In this document: piece after piece, positions 44,668 through 54,025 of the stretch | How positions within the stretch are numbered: position 1 is the first letter of the stretch | How the letters are laid out: each line of letters starts with the position of its first letter | Source of the DNA: Alkanophaga liquidiphilum | GTDB lineage: Archaea > Halobacteriota > Syntropharchaeia > Alkanophagales > B39-G2 | Direction of reading: 5' to 3' | Length of the DNA: 64,000 nt | Assembly: GCA_029259535.1 (NCBI GenBank) | Contig: JAPHEF010000002.1 | Location: forward strand, 28,635 to 92,634 | Notes under the pieces: generated by a model | What the model saw: the letters and a program-made list of their open reading frames with translations, nothing else | The model's database searches: none | What the model was told of the DNA's origin: nothing | Translations under genes and position numbers: made by a program

Positions 44668-44788
44668 GAAGACGCAATGAGGATGCCGAAGCCCATGCGA
44701 ATACGGAGAGGCACGTCCGAACGGCTTCTGTTGAAATTGGTGTTGAGGGGGCGCCCTTTATTAAGTGCGACGCTCAAGGGTGAGCTCT

Positions 44789-47700
44789 TCATGGCTGAAG
44801 CGGGCGCCTCATGCCTCTCGGCTCAGACTCCTTTGAGCCCGCTCCAGAGTCCTCGCCGAAAAATTGTAAAGGGATAAACGCATTGATTCCCTTCTCTACC
44901 TCCTTGACCTCTTCGTCATCCCCTGCCCTCGTGATGTACCTCCAATCCGCGCGATCCTCGCTTATCAATCCGGATTCGTCGAAGAGAGCGACGTACCACG
45001 ATGCGTTGAACGATAATCTCCACGCCGGGAGCCGCCACCGCAGCGTGAACGTCTTTTCGTAGAGCGGCGGCAGCCATAGCGATCTGCTTATTATCGGGAG
45101 ATGCAGCCCGTAATCCGGTAGGTCAAGACGCCACAGGAAACGCACGTCCTGCCATTCGCCCGTCGGGTTCCGCAGCGTCAAGTTTATGAGCATGATATCG
45201 CCGGCGGTGTATTCGTATTTGTCCGTCGAGACCGAGACCGCTGGCGTCGGCGGCGGCAGCACCGTGATGAGCACGCTCGTCGAGTTCGTAGCTCCGCCGC
45301 CGTCCGTGACGGTGAGCGTCACCGTGTAGCTCCCTGCCGCTGAATACGCATGCGTCACCACCACCCCGGAGGCGGTCGCCCCGTCCCCGAAGTCCCATTC
45401 GTAAGAAACGATAACGCCATCAGGATCGTAAGAGGCGGACGCATCGAATGTTACTGTTTGATTAACCGACGGGTGTTTCGGTGAGTACGTGAAGCTCGCA
45501 ACCGGCGGACGAGTCTCTAGCAAGTAATTCTCAAAGGGCTCGACTAGCGGGTAGTAGTCCTTGTCACCATCTATGCTGTAGGGCGTATCACCGATTCCAT
45601 CGCCGTCCGCATCACTTCCCGTATAATCGTCCCAGTAGTTTCCTAAGTAGTTCGTGTATGTCCTGCCTTCGTAGGTGTATGTCATCTGCGAGGTCGAATT
45701 CCAGACGTTCGTTAAATACCAGAAATAAACGCTGTCGGCGTTGTTTATGAAGTTGTTGAGGTATATGACGTTGCTACTCAAACCCCACAAGCGGATGCCA
45801 TACCCGTTGTCCGAGAGGGTGTTGCCTGTGATGGTGTTGTTGTTGCTCGAGGCACCCAACTCGATGCCACACCCGTTGTCCAAGATGGTGTTGCCGGTGA
45901 TGACGTTGTTGCTCGAACTCTTCAACTGGATGCCATGCATGTTGTTCGAGAGGGTGTTGCCGGTGATGACGTTGTTGTTGCTCGAAAACCGCAAGTAGAT
46001 GCCATAATACCCGTTGTCCGAGAGGGTGTTGCCGGTGATGGTGTTACTGCTTGAATCATACAAGTAGATACCATACCACTCGTTGTTCGAAACGCTGTTA
46101 CCTGTGATGACGTTGTTGCTCGAACTCTTCAACTGGATGCCATCATCCCCGTTGTTCGAGACGCTGTTGCCGGTGATGGTGTTATTGCTCGAACTCTTCA
46201 ACTTGATGCCATCATCCATGTTGTTCGATACATTATTGTTCTTAATAATATTCTGTGAGGAGAAGCCGATTTCAATTCCAACGTCCGTGTTTTTAATGAT
46301 TAAGTTCTCTAAGAGCATTCTTGTGCAATTTGCGAGTATTACCTGTCCTGCATCTTCAGGAACTTTCCCCCCGTTCCTGTCCTTGAAGTAGTATAACGGC
46401 TTCCCGTTGACCGTGTTGTCTTCTATTGTGTGCGTGTTCCAGTGCCTCAGCTCGTCACCCCAAATAACAACGCCGTCGTTCGTCATCGTGTTGCCGGTGA
46501 TGGTGTTACTGCTTGAATCATACAAGTAGATACCATACCACTCGTTGTTCGAAACGCTGTTACCTGTGATGACGTTGTTGCTCGAACTCTTCAACTGGAT
46601 GCCATCATCCCCGTTGTTCGAGACGCTGTTGCCGGTGATGGTGTTATTGCTCGAACTCTTCAACTTGATGCCATCATCCATGTTGTTCGATACATTATTG
46701 TTCTTAATAATATTCTGTGAGGAGAAGCCGATTTCAATTCCAACGTCCGTGTTTTTAATGATTAAGTTCTCTAAGAGCATTCTTGTGCAATTTGCGAGTA
46801 TTACCTGTCCTGCATCTTCAGGAACTTTCCCCCCGTTCCTGTCCTTGAAGTAGTATAACGGCTTCCCGTTGACCGTGTTGTCTTCTATTGTGTGCGTGTT
46901 CCAGTGCCTCAGCTCGTCACCCCAAATAACAACGCCGTCGTTCGTCATCGTGTTGCCGGTGATGGTGTTACCGCTTGAATCATACAAGTAGATACCCCAC
47001 TCGTTGTTCGAAACGCTGTTACCGGTGATGACGTTGTTGCTCGAACTATTCAGGTAGATACCCCACCACTCGTTGTTCGAGATGGTGTTGCCGGTGATGA
47101 CGTTGTTGTTGCTCGAAAACCGCAAGTAGATGCCATAATACCCGTTGTCCGAGAGGGTGTTGCCGGTGATGGTGTTGTTGCTTGAACGATGCAAGAAGAT
47201 GCCATTAATGTTGTTGTTCGAGAGGGTGTTGCCGGTGATGGTGTTGTTGTTCGAATCCTCCAACTCGATGCCATCCCCGTTGTCCAAGATGCTGTTACCG
47301 GTGATGACGTTGTTGCTCGAACTATTCAGGTAGATACCCCACCACTCGTTGTTCGAAACGCTGTTACCGGTGATGACGTTGTTGCTCGAACTCTTCAACT
47401 GGATGCCATACTCGTTGTTCGAGATGAAGTTGTTTGTGATGTTGCAGTTCTCTGCATTATAGAGATAAATCCCATAGTCACCATCTATGATTGTGAATCC
47501 GGAGATGTTCACGTAATCCGCGGTGACATAAAACACACCGTCATCTGGACTTACTGCCTGGACGATGCAATTCTTAGAACCATTTTCTGATCTTAGCGTT
47601 AATCGCTTGTCTACTCTTATTGTATTAAAATAATAGATAAAATAGACTGCATCCCTCACAATTATGGTATCCCCGGGGTCGGCGTTTTTCACCGCTTTTT

Positions 47701-47806
47701 GGATCGTTGCGTACTCGTCGGGCACGTATATCGTCTTTGCGGACGTCGCACCCACGAATGCGAGGAAGGATAACACCAGCAGGCAAAGCAAGGCTCCGCC
47801 CTTCAT
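44789..47806 (-). CDS. Secreted NosD-like parallel beta-helix protein with PKD domain
   Basis: A 1005-residue secreted protein. After the signal peptide (MKGGALLCLLVLSFLAFVG) comes YVPDEYATIQKAVKNADPGDTI, the classic start of NosD/beta-helix surface proteins. About 20 coils of the pattern NNVITGNSVSNN-GIYL-SSS follow. A 154-residue block (containing HTIEDNTVNGKPLYYFKDRN) is repeated exactly twice. After the helix come a calcium-binding-like DGDGIGDTPYSIDGDKDYYP segment, a PKD domain (PVASFTYSPKHPSVNQTVTF, YEWDFGDG) and a beta-sandwich-like C-terminal domain. No membrane or sorting tail is seen. I start at ATG 47806, with GGGGGTGGAG just upstream. Likely a cell-surface binding or carbohydrate-interacting protein. 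Confidence 0.85.
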   Translation of the reverse strand: MKGGALLCLLVLSFLAFVGATSAKTIYVPDEYATIQKAVKNADPGDTIIVRDAVYFIYYFNTIRVDKRLTLRSENGSKNCIVQAVSPDDGVFYVTADYVNISGFTIIDGDYGIYLYNAENCNITNNFISNNEYGIQLKSSSNNVITGNSVSNNEWWGIYLNSSSNNVITGNSILDNGDGIELEDSNNNTITGNTLSNNNINGIFLHRSSNNTITGNTLSDNGYYGIYLRFSSNNNVITGNTISNNEWWGIYLNSSSNNVITGNSVSNNEWGIYLYDSSGNTITGNTMTNDGVVIWGDELRHWNTHTIEDNTVNGKPLYYFKDRNGGKVPEDAGQVILANCTRMLLENLIIKNTDVGIEIGFSSQNIIKNNNVSNNMDDGIKLKSSSNNTITGNSVSNNGDDGIQLKSSSNNVITGNSVSNNEWYGIYLYDSSSNTITGNTMTNDGVVIWGDELRHWNTHTIEDNTVNGKPLYYFKDRNGGKVPEDAGQVILANCTRMLLENLIIKNTDVGIEIGFSSQNIIKNNNVSNNMDDGIKLKSSSNNTITGNSVSNNGDDGIQLKSSSNNVITGNSVSNNEWYGIYLYDSSSNTITGNTLSDNGYYGIYLRFSSNNNVITGNTLSNNMHGIQLKSSSNNVITGNTILDNGCGIELGASSNNNTITGNTLSDNGYGIRLWGLSSNVIYLNNFINNADSVYFWYLTNVWNSTSQMTYTYEGRTYTNYLGNYWDDYTGSDADGDGIGDTPYSIDGDKDYYPLVEPFENYLLETRPPVASFTYSPKHPSVNQTVTFDASASYDPDGVIVSYEWDFGDGATASGVVVTHAYSAAGSYTVTLTVTDGGGATNSTSVLITVLPPPTPAVSVSTDKYEYTAGDIMLINLTLRNPTGEWQDVRFLWRLDLPDYGLHLPIISRSLWLPPLYEKTFTLRWRLPAWRLSFNASWYVALFDESGLISEDRADWRYITRAGDDEEVKEVEKGINAFIPLQFFGEDSGAGSKESEPRGMRRPLQP
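46026..46949 (-). repeat. Perfect 462-bp tandem duplication inside the beta-helix gene
   Basis: Copies at 46026-46487 and 46488-46949 appear identical over 462 bases (154 codons), so the frame is kept. Identity runs a further 20 or so bases into the following unit before the first mismatch (ACTGC versus ACCGC). Elsewhere in the gene coils are only similar, so this duplication is recent or is being homogenised. Confidence 0.9.
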
Positions 47807-48067
47807 CTCCACCCCCAGTCTTTGGCTTCCGTCATTTAAAAAATTTTCCCTTAATGTCCTGCTGCCGCTCGCCGGCGCCGCAGAACGACGCAGCCGGTAG
47901 GCGTGAGCGAAGAGCGAGCGTAACCGATACTTGCGGCGTGGTTTGTGTTGGTGGCAGCAACGCAATCGGAGACGATGGCGAGGGCTGGTGGCAGCAAGGC
48001 ACGAAGCATCCCCACTCCTACCATTCAAGCCGCAAATCTCTTAAAGCTCGAAGCTGAAAAGTAGAAG

Positions 48068-49963
48068 ATGCAGATTTTCGGCGTGGACGTCCAGAGGCAC
48101 CAGACGAGGAGGACGACTCCGCTCTACGCCCTTGCAATCCTGAACACCGAGACCGACGAGGTGCGTAAGCATTCCGTCAGCAAGTTCAAGCTTGTCCGCC
48201 TCATCAACAAGCTACGTCCCGATGTCGTCGCCACCGACAACATCCATGAGCTCGGCGAAAGCAAAAAGGCGCTCCTTACGCTCCTACGGGCGATTCCGCC
48301 GGAAACAAAGCTCGTGCAGGTAACGGACGGCGGCTCCTTAAAAAGCATCGCTCGGAAATATGGAATTCGGGTGAACGCCTTAGACCCGATGAGCGAGGCT
48401 GAAGCCTGTGCGACGCTCGCAGCGCTCGGCGTCGGTTATGAGATTTCGGTCTTTGAAGACCGCACGCTGATAAAGGTAAGCAGGGCGCGCTCGCTCGGCA
48501 AGGGCGGTTGGAGCCAAAAAAGATATAGTCGTCGGGTTCACGGTGCGGTATTGCAGAGGGCGAGAGAGATTGAGGAGACGCTCCTCCGGTTAAAGCTCCG
48601 TTTTGAGAGAGAGGCGAAGGTAGGCATCGGCGGCTACGCCCGCTGCGTCTTCGTCGTCGAGGCGCCGAGAGCTGCCGTTCCTGTAAAACCTGGAAAATAC
48701 GGGGACGTGCAGGTGAGAGTAAGCTGCGTGGAGCGAGAGAGAATAAAATTCACTAAGCTTGGGAGGAAATACACGATTGTGGGCATCGACCCCGGAACGA
48801 CCATTGGCGTCGCTGTTCTTGACTTGGATGGGGACTTGTTGTGGCTCCACAGCTCCAAAAACTACTCGCTTTCCGACATAATCCTCAAAATTTCATCTTT
48901 TGGGAAGCCTTTAATAGTGGCATCTGATGTCACGCCTGCTCCTGAGACCGTCAAGAGGATAAAAAGCACGTTCTCGGCGCTTTTGTATGAGGTGGACGAG
49001 CCTTTGAGCGTTGAGGAGAAAATCATGCTGACGAAGGGCTTTAATTACGCCAACGACCACGAGCGGGATGCATTGGTGGCGTGCCTGCAAGCGTTCAAGA
49101 AGTTCAAGAACAAATTCGCTAAAATAGAACGAAAGGCGCCGACAGGCGTAGACGTTGAGGAGGTGAAGGCGCTGGTTGTGCGCGGCACCTCCATTCGCTC
49201 CGCAATAGAGAAAATGTGTAGCAAGAGCGGTGAGACTGAGACGGCAACGACGAGCAGTAAGCCGCAGGCGGCTGAGGTGGAAGACGAGCGGATGCAACTT
49301 CTGCGGGCAGAGCTGCGGGGGAAAGAAGAGCAGATACAGCGGCTGCGGGCGTTCATTTCCGAGTTGAAAGAGAAATTAAAGGAGCAAGATGAGAAGATAC
49401 ACAGGCTGGAGGAGCGGCTGCGGCTTGCGAAGTTCGAGTTTGACGAGCGTGTCAGGAAGGACGAGAGGATAAGGATGCTGGAGAGCGAAGTTGTGGCGTT
49501 GCGAGCGGAGCTTGAGCGGGAGCGGCGGGAGAAGGAAGAGCTTAGAGAGTTGTTAAGGCGGCGGCAGGACGCAAAGCCGGAGTTCGACGAGAAGAATGAA
49601 AAACTCGTAAAGGTCGCCAAATCCTTCAGCAAGCACGCGATTGCCAAGGTCGAAGCTCGCTACGGGCTCGAAAATGGTGACGTCATTCTCTTCGAAGACA
49701 GTAGTGGCGGCGGCGCGAATACGGCGGAGCTTCTCGCAAAGCGTGGCGTGCGTGCCGTCATCTTCAAAGGCGAGCCCTCACATTTCGCAACCGACAAGTT
49801 TCTGGAGCTGAACGTGCCCTTCTTTTCCGCCGATGAGATAAAGGTGCGGTGCAGCGGCGATTTCGCATTCGTGAGCCGTTACGAGCTTAATGAGAAGATA
49901 AGGGAGTGGATGGAGGAGCGGAAAAGAATCTTAAGGCGGAAGGGCACCGTCGTCTTCGTTTAG
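48068..49963 (+). CDS. DUF460/COG2433-family RNase H-fold protein with coiled coil
   Basis: A 631-residue archaeal protein of the DUF460 (COG2433) family. An RNase H-like domain with YTIVGIDPGTTIGVAVLDLDG at about 235-255 and an acidic segment NDHERDALVACLQAF at about 320-335 resembles YqgF/RuvC-type nucleases. A long coiled coil (about 400-515, rich in Arg, Glu and Leu) and a C-terminal globular domain (VEARYGLENGDVILFEDSS) follow. The family has no established function; a nucleic-acid role is inferred. It lies 11 bases upstream of trm5 and is likely co-transcribed. Confidence 0.85.
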   Translation: MQIFGVDVQRHQTRRTTPLYALAILNTETDEVRKHSVSKFKLVRLINKLRPDVVATDNIHELGESKKALLTLLRAIPPETKLVQVTDGGSLKSIARKYGIRVNALDPMSEAEACATLAALGVGYEISVFEDRTLIKVSRARSLGKGGWSQKRYSRRVHGAVLQRAREIEETLLRLKLRFEREAKVGIGGYARCVFVVEAPRAAVPVKPGKYGDVQVRVSCVERERIKFTKLGRKYTIVGIDPGTTIGVAVLDLDGDLLWLHSSKNYSLSDIILKISSFGKPLIVASDVTPAPETVKRIKSTFSALLYEVDEPLSVEEKIMLTKGFNYANDHERDALVACLQAFKKFKNKFAKIERKAPTGVDVEEVKALVVRGTSIRSAIEKMCSKSGETETATTSSKPQAAEVEDERMQLLRAELRGKEEQIQRLRAFISELKEKLKEQDEKIHRLEERLRLAKFEFDERVRKDERIRMLESEVVALRAELERERREKEELRELLRRRQDAKPEFDEKNEKLVKVAKSFSKHAIAKVEARYGLENGDVILFEDSSGGGANTAELLAKRGVRAVIFKGEPSHFATDKFLELNVPFFSADEIKVRCSGDFAFVSRYELNEKIREWMEERKRILRRKGTVVFV

Positions 49964-49974
49964 CTCGACGTCAG

Positions 49975-50811
49975 ATGCCTGCGAAGAGGCTAAAAGACTT
50001 GCTTCTGGAGAAAGGGCTGAGAGAGGCCGAGCTTAAACTTGTCGTCCGAGCGTTCGACATCGTCGGTGACATCGCCATCGTTAAAATCCGTAGGGAACTT
50101 TGGGATAAAAGAAGAATAATTGCTGAGGCATTGATGGAGTTCCACCGCTTCAGGAGCGTCGTCGCCGTTCGTGGGCAGACCGAAGAACTTTTCAGGACGA
50201 GAGGCTTTGAAGTCCTCGCAGGCGACGAAGACTTGGAGACTGTGCATAAAGAGCACGGCTGCGTCTTCAAAGTCGACCTTCGAAGGGTATTTTTCTCACC
50301 ACGCCTTTCCTACGAGCGCCAACGGGTCGCAAAGAAAGTCAGGCGGCACGAGACCGTCGTCAATATGTTCGCAGGGGTCGGCTGCTTCTCAATAGCCATT
50401 GCGAGAGCACAGCCCTCCGCCCACATTTTTTCCATCGACATTAATCCCTACGCGTACAAATACATGTGTGAGAACGTCCTGCTGAACAAGACGGACAACG
50501 TCATCCCGCTGCTCGGCGATGCCGCCATCCTCATGCCGCTTTTCAGAGGTATGGCGGATAGGGTGCTCATGCCGCTGCCGGAGCGGGCTTCTGCCTTCCT
50601 AAGGCTCGCCGCCGACGCCCTCCGAGGACACGGCGTTATACATTATTACACAGTATCCTCTGCAGACTCTTCTGACGTCTTTGAGAAACCACTGCGAGAG
50701 GTAGAGGAAATACTTTCGGATAGAAAAATAAAAATAGAAAATAAACGGGTCGTGCGCTCCGTCGCCCCTCGCAAATACCACGTCGTCTTGGATTTACACG
50801 TGACCAAATGA
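49975..50811 (+). CDS. trm5: tRNA (guanine37-N1)-methyltransferase Trm5
   Basis: A Trm5-family methyltransferase of 278 residues. The AdoMet motif VVNMFAGVGCFSIAIA, the acidic site SIDINPYAYKYM, and the substrate segments RVFFSPRLSYERQR and NKTDNVIPLLGDA match archaeal Trm5. One expected motif, usually DRVVMNLP, reads DRVLMPLPERA, with Pro in place of Asn. It methylates G37 of tRNAs next to the anticodon, preventing frameshifts and feeding wyosine synthesis, for which Taw1 is encoded at 55.6 kb. I use ATG 49975; an open frame upstream overlaps the DUF460 gene. Confidence 0.87.
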   Translation: MPAKRLKDLLLEKGLREAELKLVVRAFDIVGDIAIVKIRRELWDKRRIIAEALMEFHRFRSVVAVRGQTEELFRTRGFEVLAGDEDLETVHKEHGCVFKVDLRRVFFSPRLSYERQRVAKKVRRHETVVNMFAGVGCFSIAIARAQPSAHIFSIDINPYAYKYMCENVLLNKTDNVIPLLGDAAILMPLFRGMADRVLMPLPERASAFLRLAADALRGHGVIHYYTVSSADSSDVFEKPLREVEEILSDRKIKIENKRVVRSVAPRKYHVVLDLHVTK

Positions 50812-50839
50812 GTTTGAATTGGAGAGCAAAGCCGCACGA

Positions 50840-51592
50840 TTAAGATGCATCCCGCCGCAGCGCCTTCTCGAAAAGCCACTCGTAGCCACTCGGGTTTTTC
50901 AGGAACTCAAGGAGCGGCTCGTCTATTAACTCGTAGATACGACGGCTCAGCTCTTTCACGCGGGGCGGCTCCAAAAACCGCAGTTCCGGAAGCTCGCCGT
51001 AGTTCTCGTTGCGCACGAAGTCCCCGTCCGTAAGCTCGAAGTATGCGGCGCCGCCCTTCTCCCGATACGGCTCGTAAATCGAAGAGAAGTTTTTGAACAC
51101 CAAATTCGCCATCTTCAGCGTCTTTTTAGCCGGATTGATCGTCACGTGTCCGTAGTTCGGTGGCACAACCATCTTGTTGCCAGATTTAGCCTTTACGACG
51201 ACAACGTCGCTTATGCTGCCGTCAGCTTCGAGCTTCTGCAATAAGAAGTGGGCTTCGCCCTCCAGCACCTCGTAAAGCTCTGCGTATGTGTGGTCGGAGC
51301 CCGGAACCTTTGGATGGTAGTGCCCGGCGGTCTTCACGAATTCTTTGCCGAGCGTCCTTGGGGGGATGATTGTGATGTCGTAACGCAAGCCCCGACGCTT
51401 GAGGACGGCAGCATCCTCCTCGCTCTCGTAAACGTCCCTGAACATGTAGTAAAGCGGCACGTTCTCGGCAGTCCGCCGAAACTCCTCGTCGTAAAGCACT
51501 GCCCGCATATCATCCAGCATCCGCACCTCCGCCCGAAACTCCCTTCCTCCAAGCTTTAACACTCTCACGTCCCTCACCTTGTCGTCGTTCAA
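50840..51592 (-). CDS. pgiA: Cupin-type glucose-6-phosphate isomerase
   Basis: An archaeal cupin phosphoglucose isomerase of 250 residues. The metal-binding cupin motif GHYHPKVPGSDHTYAELYEVLEGEAHF gives the His/His/Glu set, and the later His is in PPNYGHVTIN. It interconverts glucose 6-phosphate and fructose 6-phosphate in the cytoplasm and is unrelated to the bacterial enzyme. TTG 51592 is the outermost start; a GTG a few codons in is possible. A long C-terminal helix region extends the usual 190-residue core. Confidence 0.88.
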   Translation of the reverse strand: MNDDKVRDVRVLKLGGREFRAEVRMLDDMRAVLYDEEFRRTAENVPLYYMFRDVYESEEDAAVLKRRGLRYDITIIPPRTLGKEFVKTAGHYHPKVPGSDHTYAELYEVLEGEAHFLLQKLEADGSISDVVVVKAKSGNKMVVPPNYGHVTINPAKKTLKMANLVFKNFSSIYEPYREKGGAAYFELTDGDFVRNENYGELPELRFLEPPRVKELSRRIYELIDEPLLEFLKNPSGYEWLFEKALRRDAS

Positions 51593-51616
51593 GTGTTTTA
51601 GCTACTAACTTAAATG

Positions 51617-52311
51617 ATGGAATGCAGGCTTAAGGAGCAAGGGTTCAGGCGGGGTGCTTGTCTTGTTGATGTAGGGAGGCGCAAGGAGGCGGCATGCAAA
51701 GCAACGCTCCGTAGGATTGATGGCGTGCTCCACAGACCGATAAAGTCTAACCTCTCCTGCCGAAAATGCCACTCTTGGTATTTTTCGCAGATCGCCGACG
51801 GGCGGTGGCTCTCGCTGAAGACGTTGCGCTCGCCGCCCATAAGTACATGGAATAATATCGCATTTACAGGGAGCCGAAGGAACAGGCGACAGCGTTCCAC
51901 GCAACCGACATCTGTAAAGCGTGTGGAAGCTGCGTGCTTCGTGGCGAGCGGAGCCCGCTGTGCCCCAGCGTCATCTCGTTAGACTTCATAGAGCTTGGCG
52001 AGCAAAGCTGGGGTCCCGCAAGGAATATAACTGCGTTCACCGGCGGCGACATCGCCTGTTGTCCTGAGTTCTACGGGATGACATACCTCCAAGGCAGAAG
52101 TGATGCGTTCTGGCTGCAAGGCTTACGACGACAAAGTGCACAGAAAGCTTACAGGAGTCTCTAACAAAAGGATTTTGGAGTTGCCTGCGGAAATCGTGGA
52201 CATGGGATTCGTGCTCGAAGTCCTCACGTTATACACCCCGGCTGGGTCGAGACTTGCATGTTCTGCGAGAGATTTGTCAAAACTAACTGTTACTGCGTGC
52301 CGAGCGACCAC
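51617..52311 (+). pseudogene. Degraded radical SAM protein
   Basis: Pieces of one radical SAM-like protein can be read in three frames. The first is the N-terminal segment from ATG 51617, through GFRRGACLVDVGRRKEAACK and CRKCHSWYFSQIADGRWLSL. After a shift near 51805 and a TAA near 51852 comes a segment with CKACGSCVLRG, GPARNITAFTGGDIACCPEF and DAFWLQ. After another shift near 52125 comes KAYDDKVHRKLTGVSNKRILELPAEIV, then VLEVLTLYTP. The pieces line up in the order found in archaeal pyruvate-formate-lyase-activase-like proteins. Two frameshifts and a stop make it non-functional. Its 3' end runs into the sahH gene on the other strand. Confidence 0.7.
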
Positions 52312-53540
52312 GAGCCTAAGTATTTCTGTTGCTCCTCTGTCAGTTCTTCGATTTCAATGCCCATGGTTTCGAGCTTGAGGCGGGCGACCTCCTCGTCAAT
52401 CTCTTTAGGCACGCTGTAAACATAGCGTTCGAGTTTCTCATGGTTTTCGACGAGGAATCGTGCGCAAAGCGCCTGATTTGCGAAGCTCATGTCCATGACT
52501 TCAGGTGGGTGTCCGTAAGCTGCTGCCAAGTTCACGATTCTGCCCTGTGAAAGCAGGTAGAGCTTGCGGCGGTCTTCAAGGACGTATTCGGTGACGTTCT
52601 CGCTTATGTCTTTCTTTTCGACTGCCAACTCCTCCAACTCTTTTAAGTCTATTTCCACGTTAAAATGCCCGGCGTTTGCGAGAATTGCCCCGTTTTTCAT
52701 CAGCCTGAAATGCTCGCCCCGAATGACGGAAATGTCGCCAGTAACCGTTATGAAGAGGTCGCCGATTTCTGCGGCTTTTCGCATCGGCATGACTCGGTAG
52801 CCGTCCATAGCCGCCTCTAAAGCCTTTCTCGGGTTGGTTTCGACGACGATGACGTTGGCGCCCATACCTCTTGCTCGCATCGCCACGCCTCGCCCGCACC
52901 AGCCGTAGCCCGCAACCACAACGGTCCTGCCGGCGAAAAGGATGTTCGTGGCGTTCATTATGCCATGCAGCGTAGATTGCCCCGTCCCGTAGCGGTTGTC
53001 GAACATCATTTTCGTCTCTGCGTCGTTTATCGCTATTATTGGGAATTTAAGGCGCCCCTCGGCGGCAAGCGCTCGTTCTCGAATGACGCCGGTCGTCGTC
53101 TCCTCGCAGGCGCCTTTAACGTTCGTCACGAAGCTCTCAAGCGATGTGTGCACCGCTGTTATTGCGTCGCCGCCGTCGTCGAGGATGATGTTGGGCCTCA
53201 GCTCAAGCGCCTTCGCCAAGCAATCGTAATACTCTTTCTCAGTCTCGCCTCTGAAAGCAAAAACCTTCATTCGCTCCGCAAGCGCCGCTGCGACGTCGTC
53301 CTGCGTCGAAAGGGGATTTGCAGCCGTGAGAGAAATCTCGGCGCCGCCCGCCAGCAGCGTCAGCATCAAGTTCGCTGTCTCTGAGGTTACGTGGAGGCAT
53401 GCCGTTATCTTAACGCCCTCCAACGGCTTTTCTTTCTCATAGCGTTCTCTAATTTTCCGCAGAACAGGCATGCGCTCGCCTATCCACTCTATTCTCTTTT
53501 TTCCTGCATCTGCAAGGCTTGCATCTTTTATTATGCTCAT
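52290..53540 (-). CDS. ahcY: S-adenosylhomocysteine hydrolase
   Basis: An adenosylhomocysteinase of 416 residues. The NAD-binding motif GYGWCGRGVAMRARGMGANV and the substrate-site stretches CLHVTSETANLM and ILDDGGDAITAVHTS are present. The C-terminus ends YLGSWSLGTQ, without the bacterial/eukaryal PDHYRY tail, as in archaea. It splits S-adenosylhomocysteine into adenosine and homocysteine, relieving inhibition of methyltransferases. It lies two bases downstream of a secreted protein gene and the phosphodiesterase gene, so it is the last gene of a three-gene unit. Confidence 0.93.
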   Translation of the reverse strand: MSIIKDASLADAGKKRIEWIGERMPVLRKIRERYEKEKPLEGVKITACLHVTSETANLMLTLLAGGAEISLTAANPLSTQDDVAAALAERMKVFAFRGETEKEYYDCLAKALELRPNIILDDGGDAITAVHTSLESFVTNVKGACEETTTGVIRERALAAEGRLKFPIIAINDAETKMMFDNRYGTGQSTLHGIMNATNILFAGRTVVVAGYGWCGRGVAMRARGMGANVIVVETNPRKALEAAMDGYRVMPMRKAAEIGDLFITVTGDISVIRGEHFRLMKNGAILANAGHFNVEIDLKELEELAVEKKDISENVTEYVLEDRRKLYLLSQGRIVNLAAAYGHPPEVMDMSFANQALCARFLVENHEKLERYVYSVPKEIDEEVARLKLETMGIEIEELTEEQQKYLGSWSLGTQ

Positions 53541-53542
53541 GG

Positions 53543-54025
53543 TTACCCCTCGGTTATCTGCACAAATAACGAATGGGCTTCCTGCCGTGTCGAAACGTGA
53601 TTGGCTTTGGAAACGGCTGTTATGTTCATCCTATACGCTGCCGGATAGCCGCCGGAGCAGTTTAGATAACCGGAGTAAAAGACGTAGATACCCTTGTTGA
53701 GGTATCCCTCCCAGTGTCCGCATTCGGGCGACGTAGACACGATGACATTGCCGGGAACGCCAAAAGCGATGGTATCGCCCTCGATGTAAAGGTCTTGCTG
53801 CGTGATTTCCACGTAGCACCGCCGCCATACATACAGCACGAACACGTCAAAATCCTCAGGAGCTTCTGCATAAAGTAGACTCTCTACGCTGAAATTTCCG
53901 GGCAAAAGAACTCGATACACCTGCCCTTTATCCGCAATGGCACCTGCGTTTTCCCCCGCACCCGCAACGGCAACTCCTATTGCACAGACCACTGCGACCG
54001 CGATGACCAGTAGTTTAATGCTCAT
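53543..54025 (-). CDS. Secreted protein of unknown function
   Basis: A 160-residue protein with an N-terminal signal peptide (about 4-24, LLVIAVAVVCAIGVAVAGAGE) and a beta-rich mature domain (YRVLLPGNFSVESLLYAEAPEDFDVFVLYVW) with three Cys. The pattern recalls pre-peptidase C-terminal-like beta-sandwich domains, but the resemblance is weak. It overlaps the phosphodiesterase gene by four bases (ATGA-type junction) and precedes sahH by two bases, so all three are translated from one message. No family is recognised. Confidence 0.6.
   Translation of the reverse strand: MSIKLLVIAVAVVCAIGVAVAGAGENAGAIADKGQVYRVLLPGNFSVESLLYAEAPEDFDVFVLYVWRRCYVEITQQDLYIEGDTIAFGVPGNVIVSTSPECGHWEGYLNKGIYVFYSGYLNCSGGYPAAYRMNITAVSKANHVSTRQEAHSLFVQITEG

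Noticed and set aside
44677..44877. Plus-strand frame of 66 codons after the M24 peptidase
   Set aside because: It runs antisense into the beta-helix gene end, has no ribosome-binding site and no recognisable motif.
45741..47590. Plus-strand frames and short regular repeats resembling a CRISPR array
   Set aside because: They are the antisense of the imperfect 23-24-residue beta-helix coils; units are degenerate and have no spacers.
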